Positions 20,041 to 29,715 are shown, counted from the stretch's first letter. The stretch: 61,329 nt of DNA from Mahella sp. (GCF_020054945.1 NZ_JAIHAU010000004.1:72903-134231); one strand, 5' to 3'. Notes: generated by a model not told the origin, from the sequence alone. Numbers and translations: made by a program.

Positions 20041-21225
20041 TCAGTCCTCCTTGCAAAAACGCAACACATTCTTTATCCCTCTCTCTGAGGCATAAGCAGT
20101 GGCATCGCCTATATCCTCTAGAGCCTCTGCAATCACGTCAAAGCCTTGCTGCCGCAGTTGTGCGGCACGCTCAAAGGCTTTGTTCATACCGCTTTCATCA
20201 TAAACTATCAGATAGGCGCACGGTGGCGCAGGCCGCAGCTTACCATGCCTTTCCAAAGCCAGCATGAGGCGCTTTATGCCTATGGCAAATCCGGTGGCGG
20301 GCAATGCGGTGCCAAAGTTGGCCAACAGATTATCGTATCGACCGCCGCCGCATATGGAATAGCCAAGTTCAGCCACAAAAGCATTGAATACCATACCCGT
20401 ATAATAATTGAGGTCGGGTATTATGCTTAAGTCGACCGATATGAGGTCATTCATGCCCCAGTTGGCCAGAGCATTGTATATTCCGTATATGTTATCCAGT
20501 GCCGCCATGACGGCCGGCTCTTTTACCATCGCCTTCGCTTTATCGAGAATGTCCAAGCCGCCAAACCATTGGGGCAAGCCGAGCAATATTTCTTTATAAT
20601 TGTCGTCAATATCAATTTCATCCAGCAAGGCCGCAAGTGCAGGTATATTCTTTTGGTCTATAAGCCGGCTTATGCGCTGCGCATTCGGCTGGTCGACACC
20701 GCTTTCTTCGATTATAGATTTAAATACACCGACCTGGCCTATGACTATATGAGGATTATCCAGCCCAGCATATTTAAGCGCGGTTACGGCCAGCGCTATG
20801 ATCTCGGCGTCGGCCAGTACCGAAGTGCTGCCAATCAATTCGACACCGGCCTGCGTGAATTGCCTCTGGCGCCCTGCCTGCAGCTCATCGTAGCGGAACA
20901 CGTCGCCGCAATAGCATAATCTCAGCGGCATGGGCTCCGATACCATCTTTGTGGCCACCATACGCGCCACCGGCACCGTCATATCCGGTCTCAGCGCCGC
21001 TATGCGCCCGTTGCGATCGACAAACTTTAATATCTCCTCCTGATGCCTATATTTGCTGCTGTCACTAAAGACATCGTAATATTCATATATGGGCGTTTCC
21101 ACAGATCTGTATCCCCAACGGTGAAACAAATCGGTAAGCCTGTGCTCCAGTTCTTCTTTATTATAGCACTCATCGATCAGATAATCCTGAGTACCCTCCG
21201 GTATATGCAATTTCCAGCTTTCCAT
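20041..21225 (-). CDS. hisZ: ATP phosphoribosyltransferase regulatory subunit
   Basis: HisRS-like protein without synthetase activity that forms a complex with short HisG and gives histidine feedback. 394 residues with class II motif 2-like LRPDMTVPVARM and FRYDELQAGRQRQFTQ, LSIIPDLNYYTGMVF and YSICGGGRYDNL. First gene of the operon; GGTGGAG precedes the ATG at the proper distance. Confidence 0.94.
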   Translation of the reverse strand: MESWKLHIPEGTQDYLIDECYNKEELEHRLTDLFHRWGYRSVETPIYEYYDVFSDSSKYRHQEEILKFVDRNGRIAALRPDMTVPVARMVATKMVSEPMPLRLCYCGDVFRYDELQAGRQRQFTQAGVELIGSTSVLADAEIIALAVTALKYAGLDNPHIVIGQVGVFKSIIEESGVDQPNAQRISRLIDQKNIPALAALLDEIDIDDNYKEILLGLPQWFGGLDILDKAKAMVKEPAVMAALDNIYGIYNALANWGMNDLISVDLSIIPDLNYYTGMVFNAFVAELGYSICGGGRYDNLLANFGTALPATGFAIGIKRLMLALERHGKLRPAPPCAYLIVYDESGMNKAFERAAQLRQQGFDVIAEALEDIGDATAYASERGIKNVLRFCKED

Positions 21226-21258
21226 CCATTCTCCACCCTAATTGCTTTATTACGTTAA

Positions 21259-21272
21259 AGCGATAAATCGCT
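21259..21272 (-). promoter_or_regulatory. Palindrome in the his operon leader (candidate operator)
   Basis: AGCGAT-AA-ATCGCT is a perfect 6-2-6 palindrome just downstream of the predicted transcription start and 34 bases before the hisZ ATG. Its place fits a repressor site. The histidine regulator HisR of Firmicutes (TrpR/YerC family) is one candidate; the sequence alone does not decide. Confidence 0.45.
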
Positions 21273-21283
21273 AAAGTACATAT

Positions 21284-21313
21284 ATTATAATATAAGGCGC
21301 ATCGGGTTGTCAA
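21284..21313 (-). promoter_or_regulatory. Promoter of the his operon
   Basis: Minus-strand TTGACA (21313-21308), 18-base spacer, TATAAT (21289-21284). The -35 box lies in the loop of a hairpin that follows the aminopeptidase gene. Confidence 0.75.
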
Positions 21314-21329
21314 ATCCCGTTTGCGCCTT
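21294..21329 (-). terminator. Hairpin after the aminopeptidase gene, overlapping the his promoter
   Basis: AAGGCGCA/TGCGCCTT plus inner CGGG/CCCG arms form a long stem a few bases after the aminopeptidase stop. The minus-strand tail is A/T mixed rather than a clean T run, so termination may be weak. The his -35 box is in its loop. Confidence 0.5.
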
Positions 21330-21334
21330 ATCCT

Positions 21335-22774
21335 TTACTTTATTTTCTCATAAAACGCCTTATACGCTTTATAGGTCATATACACATCGGCCTTGCTGGA
21401 TACTTCTAAAGGCGCGTGCATGCTCAAGAGCGGCACACCGCAGTCCAGCACATCCATGCCGTAGCGAGCCAAAAACATAGCTATAGTGCCTCCGCCACCT
21501 TCGTCCACCTTACCCAATTCGCTGGCCTGCCATACTATTTCACTATCATTAAACACCTTGCGGACCTCGCCTACGAATTCCGCATGCGCGTCATTGGCGC
21601 CATATTTACCCCTTGAACCGGTATACTTATTTATAGCGACGCCTTTGCCTATGTACGCAGCATTGCGTTTGTCCTCCACCTCGGCATAATTCGGGTCTAA
21701 ACCGTCGCTCACATCAGCCGATAACGCCTTGGTATTTAAGAGGATGTGCTTGACCGTAAGCTCGTTGTATTTGCCGTCCAATGCCACCAGCTCGGATACA
21801 AAGCGATCCAAGAACACCGACTCCATGCCCGTATTGCCCATGCTGCCTATCTCTTCTTTATCTGCAAATAGAGCAACGCATGTTTTATCGGGGTTATTAA
21901 GCGACAGAAGAGCCTGCAATGATGTATAAGCGCACACGCGATCATCCTGACCGTAAGATATGATCATGCTGCGGTCAAAGCCGAGGTCGCGCGCATTAAA
22001 TGCAGGCACCAGTTCTATCTCGGCGCTTATAAAGTCCTCTTCGGTTATACCGTATTTTTGTTGCAGCATCTGTAGCACGGTAAGTTTAACCCGTTCTTTT
22101 ATCTTATCCTTTTCTTCTTCAGATACATCAAGCGGCATGCTGCCGACCAACACATTCAAGCCTTCCCCGGTTATTCCTTCCGACATCTTTTTATCCATCT
22201 GCGATTTGGCCAAGTGAGGCAGCAAATCGGTGATGCAAAAGACCGGATCGCTGTCTTTATCGCCTACGCTTATTTCCACCTTGGATCCATCGGCTTTTAT
22301 TATAGTGCCATATACAGCCAGCGGCGTTATAACCCACTGATATTTTTTTATGCCGCCATAATAATGCGTATCAAGGAACGCCAGGCCCTCGTCTTCATAA
22401 AGCGGTTTTTGTTTTAAATCCAGCCGCGGCGAATCTATGTGCGAGCCTATAAGATTAAAGCCACCTTCCAGCAGCTGCTTACCTATTACCGCCAGAGCTA
22501 TCGTTTTGTTCTTCTGCATATAATATACCTTCATGCCGGGCATGAGCTTTGTATTATCCTGTTTTAGCTGTTCTATGGGTACAAAACCCTTTTGTTCCGC
22601 CACACGCCTTATCTCATTGGCACACCGGCGCTCGGTCTTGCTATAACTTAAAAAATCCTTATAGCCCTCGCAGAATTCAAAAACCTCGTCGCGCTGTTTG
22701 CCGACAGTATCCCATGCCAATTTGGCCTTGTATGTCAAATGTTCTTGTAATTCTTTTATATCTGATTCCATCAT
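21335..22774 (-). CDS. M18-family metalloaminopeptidase
   Basis: Zinc aminopeptidase, 479 residues from the ATG at 22774 (GGAG five bases upstream; the next codon is also ATG). Metal ligands and catalytic residues are seen in GSHIDSPRLD, CALFADKEEIGSMGNTG and the C-terminal LSMHAPLEV. Interrupting ALSADVSDGLDPNY is typical of M18 enzymes. The role is cytoplasmic peptide turnover. Not linked functionally to the his genes downstream. Confidence 0.9.
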   Translation of the reverse strand: MMESDIKELQEHLTYKAKLAWDTVGKQRDEVFEFCEGYKDFLSYSKTERRCANEIRRVAEQKGFVPIEQLKQDNTKLMPGMKVYYMQKNKTIALAVIGKQLLEGGFNLIGSHIDSPRLDLKQKPLYEDEGLAFLDTHYYGGIKKYQWVITPLAVYGTIIKADGSKVEISVGDKDSDPVFCITDLLPHLAKSQMDKKMSEGITGEGLNVLVGSMPLDVSEEEKDKIKERVKLTVLQMLQQKYGITEEDFISAEIELVPAFNARDLGFDRSMIISYGQDDRVCAYTSLQALLSLNNPDKTCVALFADKEEIGSMGNTGMESVFLDRFVSELVALDGKYNELTVKHILLNTKALSADVSDGLDPNYAEVEDKRNAAYIGKGVAINKYTGSRGKYGANDAHAEFVGEVRKVFNDSEIVWQASELGKVDEGGGGTIAMFLARYGMDVLDCGVPLLSMHAPLEVSSKADVYMTYKAYKAFYEKIK

Positions 22775-22817
22775 TATCACTCCTTTATAGTCTTTATAGT
22801 ATAATATCTTATATCCC

Positions 22818-22847
22818 TTGACATTTCTGCGTATACAGTAATACAAT
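22818..22847 (+). promoter_or_regulatory. Promoter of hisJ
   Basis: TTGACA (22818-22823), 18-base spacer, TACAAT (22842-22847), followed by GCGGAGGAT before the hisJ ATG. Confidence 0.65.
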
Positions 22848-22884
22848 TCTAAGAGACATTACCAAAACTTGCGGAGGATTTTTT

Positions 22885-23682
22885 ATGTACGATTACCATA
22901 TACATTCTAATTTTTCCACCGACTCCAATATGACTATGGATCAGGCCTGCCGGCAATCCATAGCGCTCGGGCTTAAAGAGATAGCATTCACAGATCATCT
23001 TGATATAGATTATCCTAATTTCGACGATCAATTCATGATAGACTTTAGCCTCTACACCGAGCAGTATAACGCAGTACGCGTAAAATATGCCCCTCGTCTG
23101 AAGGTCATAAAGGGCATAGAGATCGGCTTACAACCTCACACGCTGCGGCAGTCGCTCGAAATAGCATCCTCTTATGAGTTTGACTATATTATAGCATCAA
23201 CGCACGTAGTAGACAAGCTCGATTTGCACAATGGCGATTTTTGCCGTGGAAAAACTAAAGAACAGGCTTACAGAAGATATCTCGAAGATATGTACGATTG
23301 CATAAAATCATTCCCCATATTCAATGTGCTGGGGCATATAGACCTCATACGCCGGTATGGGGATTATGATGACAAAAGTATGAAATATGGCGATTATGCT
23401 GATATATTGAACGTTATATTAAAATGGCTCATAGAAAACGGCAAGGGTATAGAGATAAACACATCCGGTTTTCGCTATAATCTTAATTCCACCATGCCCA
23501 CGCCGGAATTTGTCCGACGCTATAAAGAGTTGGGAGGCGAAATACTTACTATAGGTTCCGATGCTCATAGCATTGATTATATAGCCTATAATTTCGACCT
23601 TGCCTATGACATAGCCAGGGAGGCCGGCTTTAAGTATGTAACTACATTCGAACAGCAGCAACCGTCATTTAAAAAGATATAG
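22885..23682 (+). CDS. hisJ: PHP-type histidinol-phosphatase
   Basis: Dephosphorylates histidinol phosphate, the step missing from the nearby operon. 265 residues with PHP metal motifs: DYHIHSNFSTDS at the N-terminus, AFTDHLD, GIEIGL, ASTHVVD, LGHIDLIRRYGD and TIGSDAHSIDYI. Its proximity to the his operon, though on the other strand, supports this over other PHP phosphoesterases. GCGGAGGA precedes the ATG. Confidence 0.88.
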   Translation: MYDYHIHSNFSTDSNMTMDQACRQSIALGLKEIAFTDHLDIDYPNFDDQFMIDFSLYTEQYNAVRVKYAPRLKVIKGIEIGLQPHTLRQSLEIASSYEFDYIIASTHVVDKLDLHNGDFCRGKTKEQAYRRYLEDMYDCIKSFPIFNVLGHIDLIRRYGDYDDKSMKYGDYADILNVILKWLIENGKGIEINTSGFRYNLNSTMPTPEFVRRYKELGGEILTIGSDAHSIDYIAYNFDLAYDIAREAGFKYVTTFEQQQPSFKKI

Positions 23683-23831
23683 CGCAGGCTTTGGCTGATC
23701 TCTGTTTCCGGTTCCGGCGGAATTATAGGCATATCGCTCGGCGGCATATTGCGGTGCGGCGCAATGTCGCACGAAGCCAGCAGCAAGCATAAAAATACGG
23801 CAATGAGTAATTTGATTATGGATTTCATCAT
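23604..23831 (-). CDS. Small putative lipoprotein
   Basis: 75 residues from an ATG with AAAGG nine bases upstream. The N-terminus KSIIKLLIAVFLCLLLASC is a clear lipoprotein signal with lipobox LASC, followed by a Pro-rich stretch. The last 25 or so residues are antisense to the end of hisJ, so the original C-terminus may have been shorter or lost. No family recognised. Confidence 0.45.
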   Translation of the reverse strand: MMKSIIKLLIAVFLCLLLASCDIAPHRNMPPSDMPIIPPEPETEISQSLRYIFLNDGCCCSNVVTYLKPASLAMS

Positions 23832-23919
23832 CTTCACCATCCTTTAATATAAAAATCCCTTTATATATTAGATGGTCAAGATGGCAAAAAGGTTGCATAA
23901 AATTTAAAATTATTTTGCG

Positions 23920-24600
23920 TCAAACCCGTTCTATTTTTCCTACAGCCTTTATATCATAGAGTTTATTGAAAATATCCTGCTCTGTTACATTCTCTGTCAT
24001 TTTTAATTTGAGCAATACCACGACCTCGTCTTGCTCATCATAGCGCTCAATTTTTATATCATCAATCGATACACCTATCTCTCCAAGTGCCTGCACTAAT
24101 ATCGCGAGATGTCCAGGCCTGTCTTTAATGGAGACAGCCACACTCACAGTTTGTTTGGAGCCAAATATCTTGGTATTCTCCAGCCTGTTAAACACATCCA
24201 GTATTATAACCACAAACGCGGTGGAAGCCAAAGCAGCACTATAATAGCCTATGCCTATGGCCAGGCCGATGCATGCTACCGCCCATAAGCTGGCTGCTGT
24301 GGTAAGTCCTTTTATATTCGGGCCTTCCTTTATTATGGTACCCGCACCCAAAAAGCCTATACCGCTTATCACCTGAGCACCCAAGCGAGCGGGATCCGGC
24401 AATGTGGCCGATACAGCCTGCATACGATTGTACATAAAAACCGATATAAGCATAGCAAGTGCCGATCCGACGCATACCAGCACATGCGTTCTAAAACCGG
24501 CGGGCTTTTGCACCACCTCGCGTTCCCAGCCAACGATGCCGCCCAGCACACAAGCCAGTGCCATTCTCACTAACATTTCCCATATAGTTAACGGAAACAT
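23920..24600 (-). CDS. MgtC/SapB family membrane protein
   Basis: 226 residues. The N-terminal membrane domain has GGIVGWERE, FRTHVLVCVGSALAML, ISGIGFLGAGTII and GLTTAASLWAVACIGLAIG, the MgtC signature. The C-terminal 75 residues form an ACT-like soluble domain (DRPGHLAILVQALGEIGVSI). Family members act in Mg2+ homeostasis or acid stress in different species. GGAGGG lies five bases before the ATG. Confidence 0.9.
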   Translation of the reverse strand: MFPLTIWEMLVRMALACVLGGIVGWEREVVQKPAGFRTHVLVCVGSALAMLISVFMYNRMQAVSATLPDPARLGAQVISGIGFLGAGTIIKEGPNIKGLTTAASLWAVACIGLAIGIGYYSAALASTAFVVIILDVFNRLENTKIFGSKQTVSVAVSIKDRPGHLAILVQALGEIGVSIDDIKIERYDEQDEVVVLLKLKMTENVTEQDIFNKLYDIKAVGKIERV

Positions 24601-24853
24601 TATTTCCCTCCTCTCCTCTTAAAGCAGAATTATAGCTCACATCATCCACTTTGGCAAGCTATTTTTCTGTTTTATGTGGTTTCCGGTGTTCTTGCACTTT
24701 CTTGTATCAGCCCAGATCTTCCGGTTTGACCGGTTGCTGGCCTGTTAATTCGCATAGTTCGATATCCCGGTTATATGTTAAAGACTCGAATGTTTTGACT
24801 TTCCTAAAGCCGGCCCATAATCAAAATGGTTAATCCTGCTTTTTTGAGACTCT
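24601..24853. other. Intergenic region with a possible coding remnant
   Basis: No intact gene. On the minus strand, 24817-24707 reads as 36 codons without a stop, including FRKVKTFESLTYNRDIELCEL; then a stop is followed by more charged codons. It may be the decayed end of a gene next to the AT-rich ABC transporter. Family not recognised. Confidence 0.25.
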
Positions 24854-26479
24854 TCATGAAATCGATATCTTTCTTGTACAAATATCATCAAAATAACCTG
24901 TATGATCGATAATTAAAAAAGTAGCATCTGAGGATTTTATATAATCTTTAATACACTTTTTACAATTAGCATCTAAATTTGAAGTAGCTTCATCTAATAT
25001 TATAAAATCATTATGCGAAACCATCACTCTTGCTATAGCTATTTTTTGAATTTCCCCACCAGAAAGATAACTTCCTCCTTCGCCAATAAGGCCATTATTT
25101 TCTTTTTGGATCCGATCAATAACTTCTTTGAGACCCAACCCGCAAATTACGCTATCATATTTTTCTTTATCATAGTTTTCTATTCCAGTTAATATGTTGT
25201 TTTGAATAGTATCATTGAATAAAAAATTTTTTTGTGCTGCATACGAAATGTGTTTTATTAAAGAGCTTCTTTTTATTTGACTAATTTCAATATCGTTGAT
25301 ATAAATATTGCCAGAAGAAACAGGATATAGCTTGAGAATTAATCTAACAATAGTGCTTTTACCACTACCATTTGGGCCTTGCAATATAATTTTTTCTCCT
25401 TCTTTTATCTCAAAACTGAGATTTTTCAGAACATAATTATCCATTTCATCATATTTAAACGAGACATCCTCGAATTTTATATTTTCAATACGATCAATTA
25501 ATTTATTGCCAGAAGGAGGATCTTGATATAATTCAGAGAAGAAGAAATTTCCCACTCTTTTTAATGAGACGATCGCTGGTTGAAGAATAAGGATTGTACT
25601 AGAGTAAGTAAAAACAGGCTGATATATTTTGCCGATATAGGCTGATATCGCCATAAAGCTGCCCAATGTCAATTCATTTCTAACAAAAAAGTATCCACCA
25701 ACGATATATGTAGCCACAGTCAATACATAACTTAAAAAAGTTATAATCCCTGAGAATTCATTAAAAGTATTAGATTGCTTTCTTGTATTTTTTATCATAG
25801 CATCGTTATAATGAGCTATTTTCTTTTTTTCGGCATCTTCCAGAGACTGCGTCTTAATTATCTCCATGCCTGAAATTGATTGATTGATTTTCCCAGAGTA
25901 ATTTGCATTACTATCAAGCGCTTTTTGTAGTTGTTCTTGAACAACTCTAGTCGCCTTTATTATTAAAACAAAAAAGAATGGTATTGGGATAATCATTATA
26001 AGTAAAAACTTTAAATTTATGGAGGCTAAAACAATGAACGCAAAAATGAATTGAAAAATTCCTGACAGCAAGCTTAGCGTCTGAGTTGAAAATAAACTAT
26101 CTATGGAATTCACTTCATTCATCCGCGCATTTATATAACCTGCTTCATTCTTCGTAAAAAAAGACATGTCCAAACTCAATATTTTGTTGTAGATTTCATC
26201 CTTCAAGATTTTTAACAAACTACTACTCATATCAATAAACAGCTTTTGAGTAATATAATCGCTAATCACTTTCCCAATGTAAACCGCCAATAGAACCATA
26301 CATAAAACAATAATTCTCTGAAAATTCTTTTGGCCAAAGCCGTCATCGATAATTAATTGAATAACTTTTGCTGGTACAAGAGCCAGCCCGACTCCCATTA
26401 AAAATAAAATAACAGCGAATAAAGTAGTCGCTTTTTTTATTTTTATGTAATCCCATATGATATGGAAAACTTTATTCAT
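24854..26479 (-). CDS. ABC half-exporter (membrane domain fused to ATPase)
   Basis: 541 residues: type I exporter membrane domain with about six spans (residues 1-310), then a nucleotide-binding domain with Walker [10 protein letters not shown], signature [11 protein letters not shown] and Walker [13 protein letters not shown]. It has no C39 peptidase domain. Such half-transporters dimerise and export peptides, lipids or drugs; no cargo gene is evident beside it. It is clearly more AT-rich than its neighbours, suggesting transfer. It follows the permease gene by 53 bp with a good GGAGGAG site. Confidence 0.9.
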   Translation of the reverse strand: MNKVFHIIWDYIKIKKATTLFAVILFLMGVGLALVPAKVIQLIIDDGFGQKNFQRIIVLCMVLLAVYIGKVISDYITQKLFIDMSSSLLKILKDEIYNKILSLDMSFFTKNEAGYINARMNEVNSIDSLFSTQTLSLLSGIFQFIFAFIVLASINLKFLLIMIIPIPFFFVLIIKATRVVQEQLQKALDSNANYSGKINQSISGMEIIKTQSLEDAEKKKIAHYNDAMIKNTRKQSNTFNEFSGIITFLSYVLTVATYIVGGYFFVRNELTLGSFMAISAYIGKIYQPVFTYSSTILILQPAIVSLKRVGNFFFSELYQDPPSGNKLIDRIENIKFEDVSFKYDEMDNYVLKNLSFEIKEGEKIILQGPNGSGKSTIVRLILKLYPVSSGNIYINDIEISQIKRSSLIKHISYAAQKNFLFNDTIQNNILTGIENYDKEKYDSVICGLGLKEVIDRIQKENNGLIGEGGSYLSGGEIQKIAIARVMVSHNDFIILDEATSNLDANCKKCIKDYIKSSDATFLIIDHTGYFDDICTRKISIS

Positions 26480-26532
26480 TTATTTCTCCTCCGTCAGATA
26501 TAGATTCCGACGCTACAGAAATCTTACGGCGT

Positions 26533-28218
26533 TCACGACAACCTCGTACCCCGATAAAGTCTTCTGGCGGCATCGAGCAATATAAAATAACCCGGTATGG
26601 TCAAACCTGTCATGACGGCTATTAAAATAGCATACACCATCCCATCGCCCAATGGGCTTGCTATGAGCAATATGGCTATTAAAACCAGCACCGCCAGCAA
26701 TAAAAGGATAGCCAAAAGTGTAAAACCCGATGCCGCATTATTTTTAAATAACATCTGGGGCGTATCCCAGTCAAACTTGGGATTTAACGCATCCATCAGC
26801 ATGGCCAGGAATATAGCCAACGTTATACCTGGTATTGCCATCAGCGTTATTATAATGAAATCCACCAGGCTGCAGTGCATAAAAACGGATAAGATGGCTA
26901 TGACAGCCACAACAAAAGGGGCCATGATAGCCCATGCGCTTAAGAGCTTCGCATTTATGCATTCTTTAACATCAACCGGCGCCGCAGCTGATATCCAAAA
27001 TGTATGCCCTTCACGGCTGAAAGCTGTATATCCTACGGCGTTACCGCTGGCGGCTATAAATATAGCCACTATAATCAGATTAAATATCATTGAGCCTTGC
27101 TGCGAGGCGAAGGACACCGCTAATTCCTGCGATCCTTGGCCAGGACTGCTGGTCATTGTCATCATGGAAAAAATCAAAACTACGGGCATGACGATGAGGG
27201 GCATGATGGTGTTAGTTACAAACATCGGCGTTCGCCAGAATAATTTCCATTCCTTGTTGAACAAAGCCCTAGTATGGCTGCGCTTTTTGCTCAATACACC
27301 GGCAAGCTGCTGCTGGTTTAAAGCACGACGGCGACCCGATACCTCGGTGCCCGCCAACACCGACCGATAGAATACCGCCTGGGCCAAGAGCAGCATCCCG
27401 GCGAAAAGCACAGCCGACACCCCTACGAACAAGGCGAAATATAATGCGGCGGCAGTATCCATCATCATGGCCCGCGTCGCCCACAAGGCCGGAGGAAAGG
27501 CGCTGCCGATCATGCGCACGAAATCCATGTTGCCGATCGCAAAATTATCCAAGCCATCCCGGCCTAATATGGTCATATGTCTGCTAAAAAACTGAATGCC
27601 TATGCTAACCGCTACACCCAAGACCGCCCCAAGCACGGTGAAGAACTCCTTGCTTTTGGTAGCGCTGACCAAGCGCATGAGGACCATCACTATAAGCGAT
27701 GCTATGGTCAAAGGCAGAATGGGCGCCAAAAGGGTTATTATGACGGCGATTATCCAGTACATGGCACTCACCGCAGCATAATTGGCATATATGATTATGG
27801 CAGGTGCCATAAGGGGTATGGTCAAAAGATATTCGCTCAACATAACACCTATGAATTTTGCCGCTACTATCTGCGATGGTTTTAACGGCATGGGAATAAG
27901 TATGGATAGATCCTGAGCGAAATAAAACGCGGTCATGATGGTGAAAACGCCGGTTATAAGCTCAATTACCTGCGCTAATAGGATGGTCATGGTCAGCACC
28001 AATTCGGGTTGGCCCAAGGCGGCCCCTCCCGCCGCAACGCCTATCAGCATAAAGACGTACATGACAAACAACGTGCCAAAACCGACCAGCAAAATCAACC
28101 CCAAGACTATAGGCTGCCATAATCGTCTTTTATCCTTTATATAGCGCTCCCGGAATTCCGATATGCCATATTGCACATTAAGCAGCGTCTTTACAAGGGA
28201 AAAGAATGCCCTGTTCAT
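26533..28218 (-). CDS. ABC-2 type permease (pair A)
   Basis: 561 residues with about 12 hydrophobic segments, starting after a short cytoplasmic tail (YGISEFRERYIKDKRRLWQP). The large central loop (residues about 295-330) is basic. Its ATG overlaps the stop of the ATPase gene upstream (ATGA), so the two form one exporter. The substrate is unknown. Layout and size are similar to pair B at 32357-34679, and the ATPases are clearly paralogous. Confidence 0.85.
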   Translation of the reverse strand: MNRAFFSLVKTLLNVQYGISEFRERYIKDKRRLWQPIVLGLILLVGFGTLFVMYVFMLIGVAAGGAALGQPELVLTMTILLAQVIELITGVFTIMTAFYFAQDLSILIPMPLKPSQIVAAKFIGVMLSEYLLTIPLMAPAIIIYANYAAVSAMYWIIAVIITLLAPILPLTIASLIVMVLMRLVSATKSKEFFTVLGAVLGVAVSIGIQFFSRHMTILGRDGLDNFAIGNMDFVRMIGSAFPPALWATRAMMMDTAAALYFALFVGVSAVLFAGMLLLAQAVFYRSVLAGTEVSGRRRALNQQQLAGVLSKKRSHTRALFNKEWKLFWRTPMFVTNTIMPLIVMPVVLIFSMMTMTSSPGQGSQELAVSFASQQGSMIFNLIIVAIFIAASGNAVGYTAFSREGHTFWISAAAPVDVKECINAKLLSAWAIMAPFVVAVIAILSVFMHCSLVDFIIITLMAIPGITLAIFLAMLMDALNPKFDWDTPQMLFKNNAASGFTLLAILLLLAVLVLIAILLIASPLGDGMVYAILIAVMTGLTIPGYFILLDAARRLYRGTRLS

Positions 28219-28946
28219 ACATTTGCCTCCTCGGTCAATTGCAGGAAAAGCTGTTCCAGCGATTCATCCCTTTGACCGTGGCGCAGCTCTTCCAACGTAC
28301 CGCATGCTATAAGGCGGCCCTTGTTTATGATGCCTATGCGATCGCATAGCCTCTCGGCCACCTCCATCACATGCGTGGAGAAAAACACCGTATGCCCTCT
28401 ATCGCAATGCTGACGCATAAGTTCCTTCAGTTGGAACGACGACCGGGGATCAAGGCCTACCATAGGTTCGTCCAATATCCATACCGATGGATCGTGGAGC
28501 AACGCCCCTATCAATACTATCTTTTGCCTCATACCATGGGAATAGCTTTGGATCAAATCATTTACTGCATCAGTCAGCTCGAAGGTGTCCAATAATCCGG
28601 CTATGCGCTCCTTGCGTTGCGATACCGGCACATCGTATACATCCGCAATAAAGTTAAGGTACTCTATGCCCCGCAGCTTTTCATACACATCGGGATTGTC
28701 GGGCACATAAGCCATGCGGCGCTTAGCCTCTATGGCATCGGTACGCATGTCGAAACCGTCTATACTTATGGACCCGCTGTCTGGCTCCAACAGACCTACC
28801 ATCAATTTTATCGTAGTGGTCTTGCCGGCTCCATTGGGACCCAAAAAGCCGAATATCTCTCCCGGCTGCACAGTAAGGCTAAGGTTGTTTACCGCTTTTA
28901 CAGTCCCTCTGTTATAAGCCTTTGAAACGCTTTTCAATTCAATCAT
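28215..28946 (-). CDS. ABC transporter ATPase (pair A)
   Basis: 243 residues with Walker A GPNGAGKTTT, signature SHGMRQK and Walker B VWILDEPMVGLD, plus the switch histidine in FFSTHVMEVAE. It belongs to the ABC-2 export class and is coupled to the permease gene downstream. GGGAG precedes the start. Confidence 0.93.
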   Translation of the reverse strand: MIELKSVSKAYNRGTVKAVNNLSLTVQPGEIFGFLGPNGAGKTTTIKLMVGLLEPDSGSISIDGFDMRTDAIEAKRRMAYVPDNPDVYEKLRGIEYLNFIADVYDVPVSQRKERIAGLLDTFELTDAVNDLIQSYSHGMRQKIVLIGALLHDPSVWILDEPMVGLDPRSSFQLKELMRQHCDRGHTVFFSTHVMEVAERLCDRIGIINKGRLIACGTLEELRHGQRDESLEQLFLQLTEEANV

Positions 28947-29069
28947 ATGACGGCATATCTCCCTTCAACTTTCACCCAATCTAAAACTAGTTTATCATAA
29001 TTCTGGCAAAAGAGCAAAGCATTTTTTGTAAGTGAATAATCGCAAAGGCTTCTTATCGTGTGAAAACAA

Positions 29070-29297
29070 TTAAATTGTATTCTTACTTTTCCTAATATTA
29101 TATATGTCCATTAAAAATCCTAGCGTTCCTCCCAACCCAATGCATAAAGAAATCCAGAAACTATCGTTTCGGAGTATTACAATAATTACACCAATAATTG
29201 AACCAATCCCAATTCCAATTTCACTATATTTTGATATATAACCTTGTTTAATTTCATTATTGCTGTTCTTATTTTTCGATGGATTATTCATATACAA
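29070..29297 (-). CDS. Small membrane protein, two segments
   Basis: 75 residues: polar Asn/Lys-rich N-terminus, then two hydrophobic segments (IGIGSIIGVIIVIL and FWISLCIGLGGTLGFLM) and a basic tail. TTG or an ATG two codons later could start it; GGAG lies just upstream. No family recognised. AT-rich, within the accessory island. Confidence 0.5.
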   Translation of the reverse strand: MYMNNPSKNKNSNNEIKQGYISKYSEIGIGIGSIIGVIIVILRNDSFWISLCIGLGGTLGFLMDIYNIRKSKNTI

Positions 29298-29322
29298 ATA
29301 TCTCCGTTTCTAAAAAGTTGAC

Positions 29323-29469
29323 TTATTCGTTTGGCTCCGTTATGCTAATACTCCTACTTTCAGTATTCTCACCATGAGAATTTCCTGCTATACCTATTAA
29401 ACTCACGACTATAAAAATTAGGAGTACGGCTGCAATAACGATTAAAACATTCCGCATTAGCTTACTCAT
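29323..29469 (-). CDS. Small single-span membrane protein
   Basis: 48 residues from the ATG with GAGGAG five bases upstream. One hydrophobic segment (NVLIVIAAVLLIFIVVSLIG) is followed by a short polar tail. It follows the group II intron relic. Function unknown. Confidence 0.5.
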   Translation of the reverse strand: MSKLMRNVLIVIAAVLLIFIVVSLIGIAGNSHGENTESRSISITEPNE

Positions 29470-29524
29470 AAAGCTCCTCGTCGAGTAGACAGTCTCGACG
29501 CTCCTTTCCAAAATAATTTGTTGT

Positions 29525-29706
29525 TGTGAGGGGATTTCCTGCTTCCCTCATAGGCCCGTACATGCAGTTTTCCCGCATACAGCTTTTCTGGCACACATGT
29601 ACTAGTGTACTTTTCGCTTACCAACTCCAGATGATACCGGCTGTTGGTTGGACTTTGCCGAGCTCAGTATCTCACCGAGCTATATATCTAGCGCTGAACC
29701 GGCGCA
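29525..29706 (-). mobile_element. Drastically shortened group II intron relic
   Basis: On the minus strand it begins GTGCGCC at 29706 and shares its first 55 or so bases with the intron at 1-136. About 110 bases later comes a domain V-like hairpin (AGCTGTATGC-GGGAAAACT-GCATGTACGGG) and a domain VI-like hairpin (GAGGG...CCCCTC) near 29530. Most of domains I-IV and any reverse transcriptase are gone. It starts ten bases after the stop of the secreted-protein gene. Confidence 0.6.
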
Positions 29707-29715
29707 CCCCTATTT

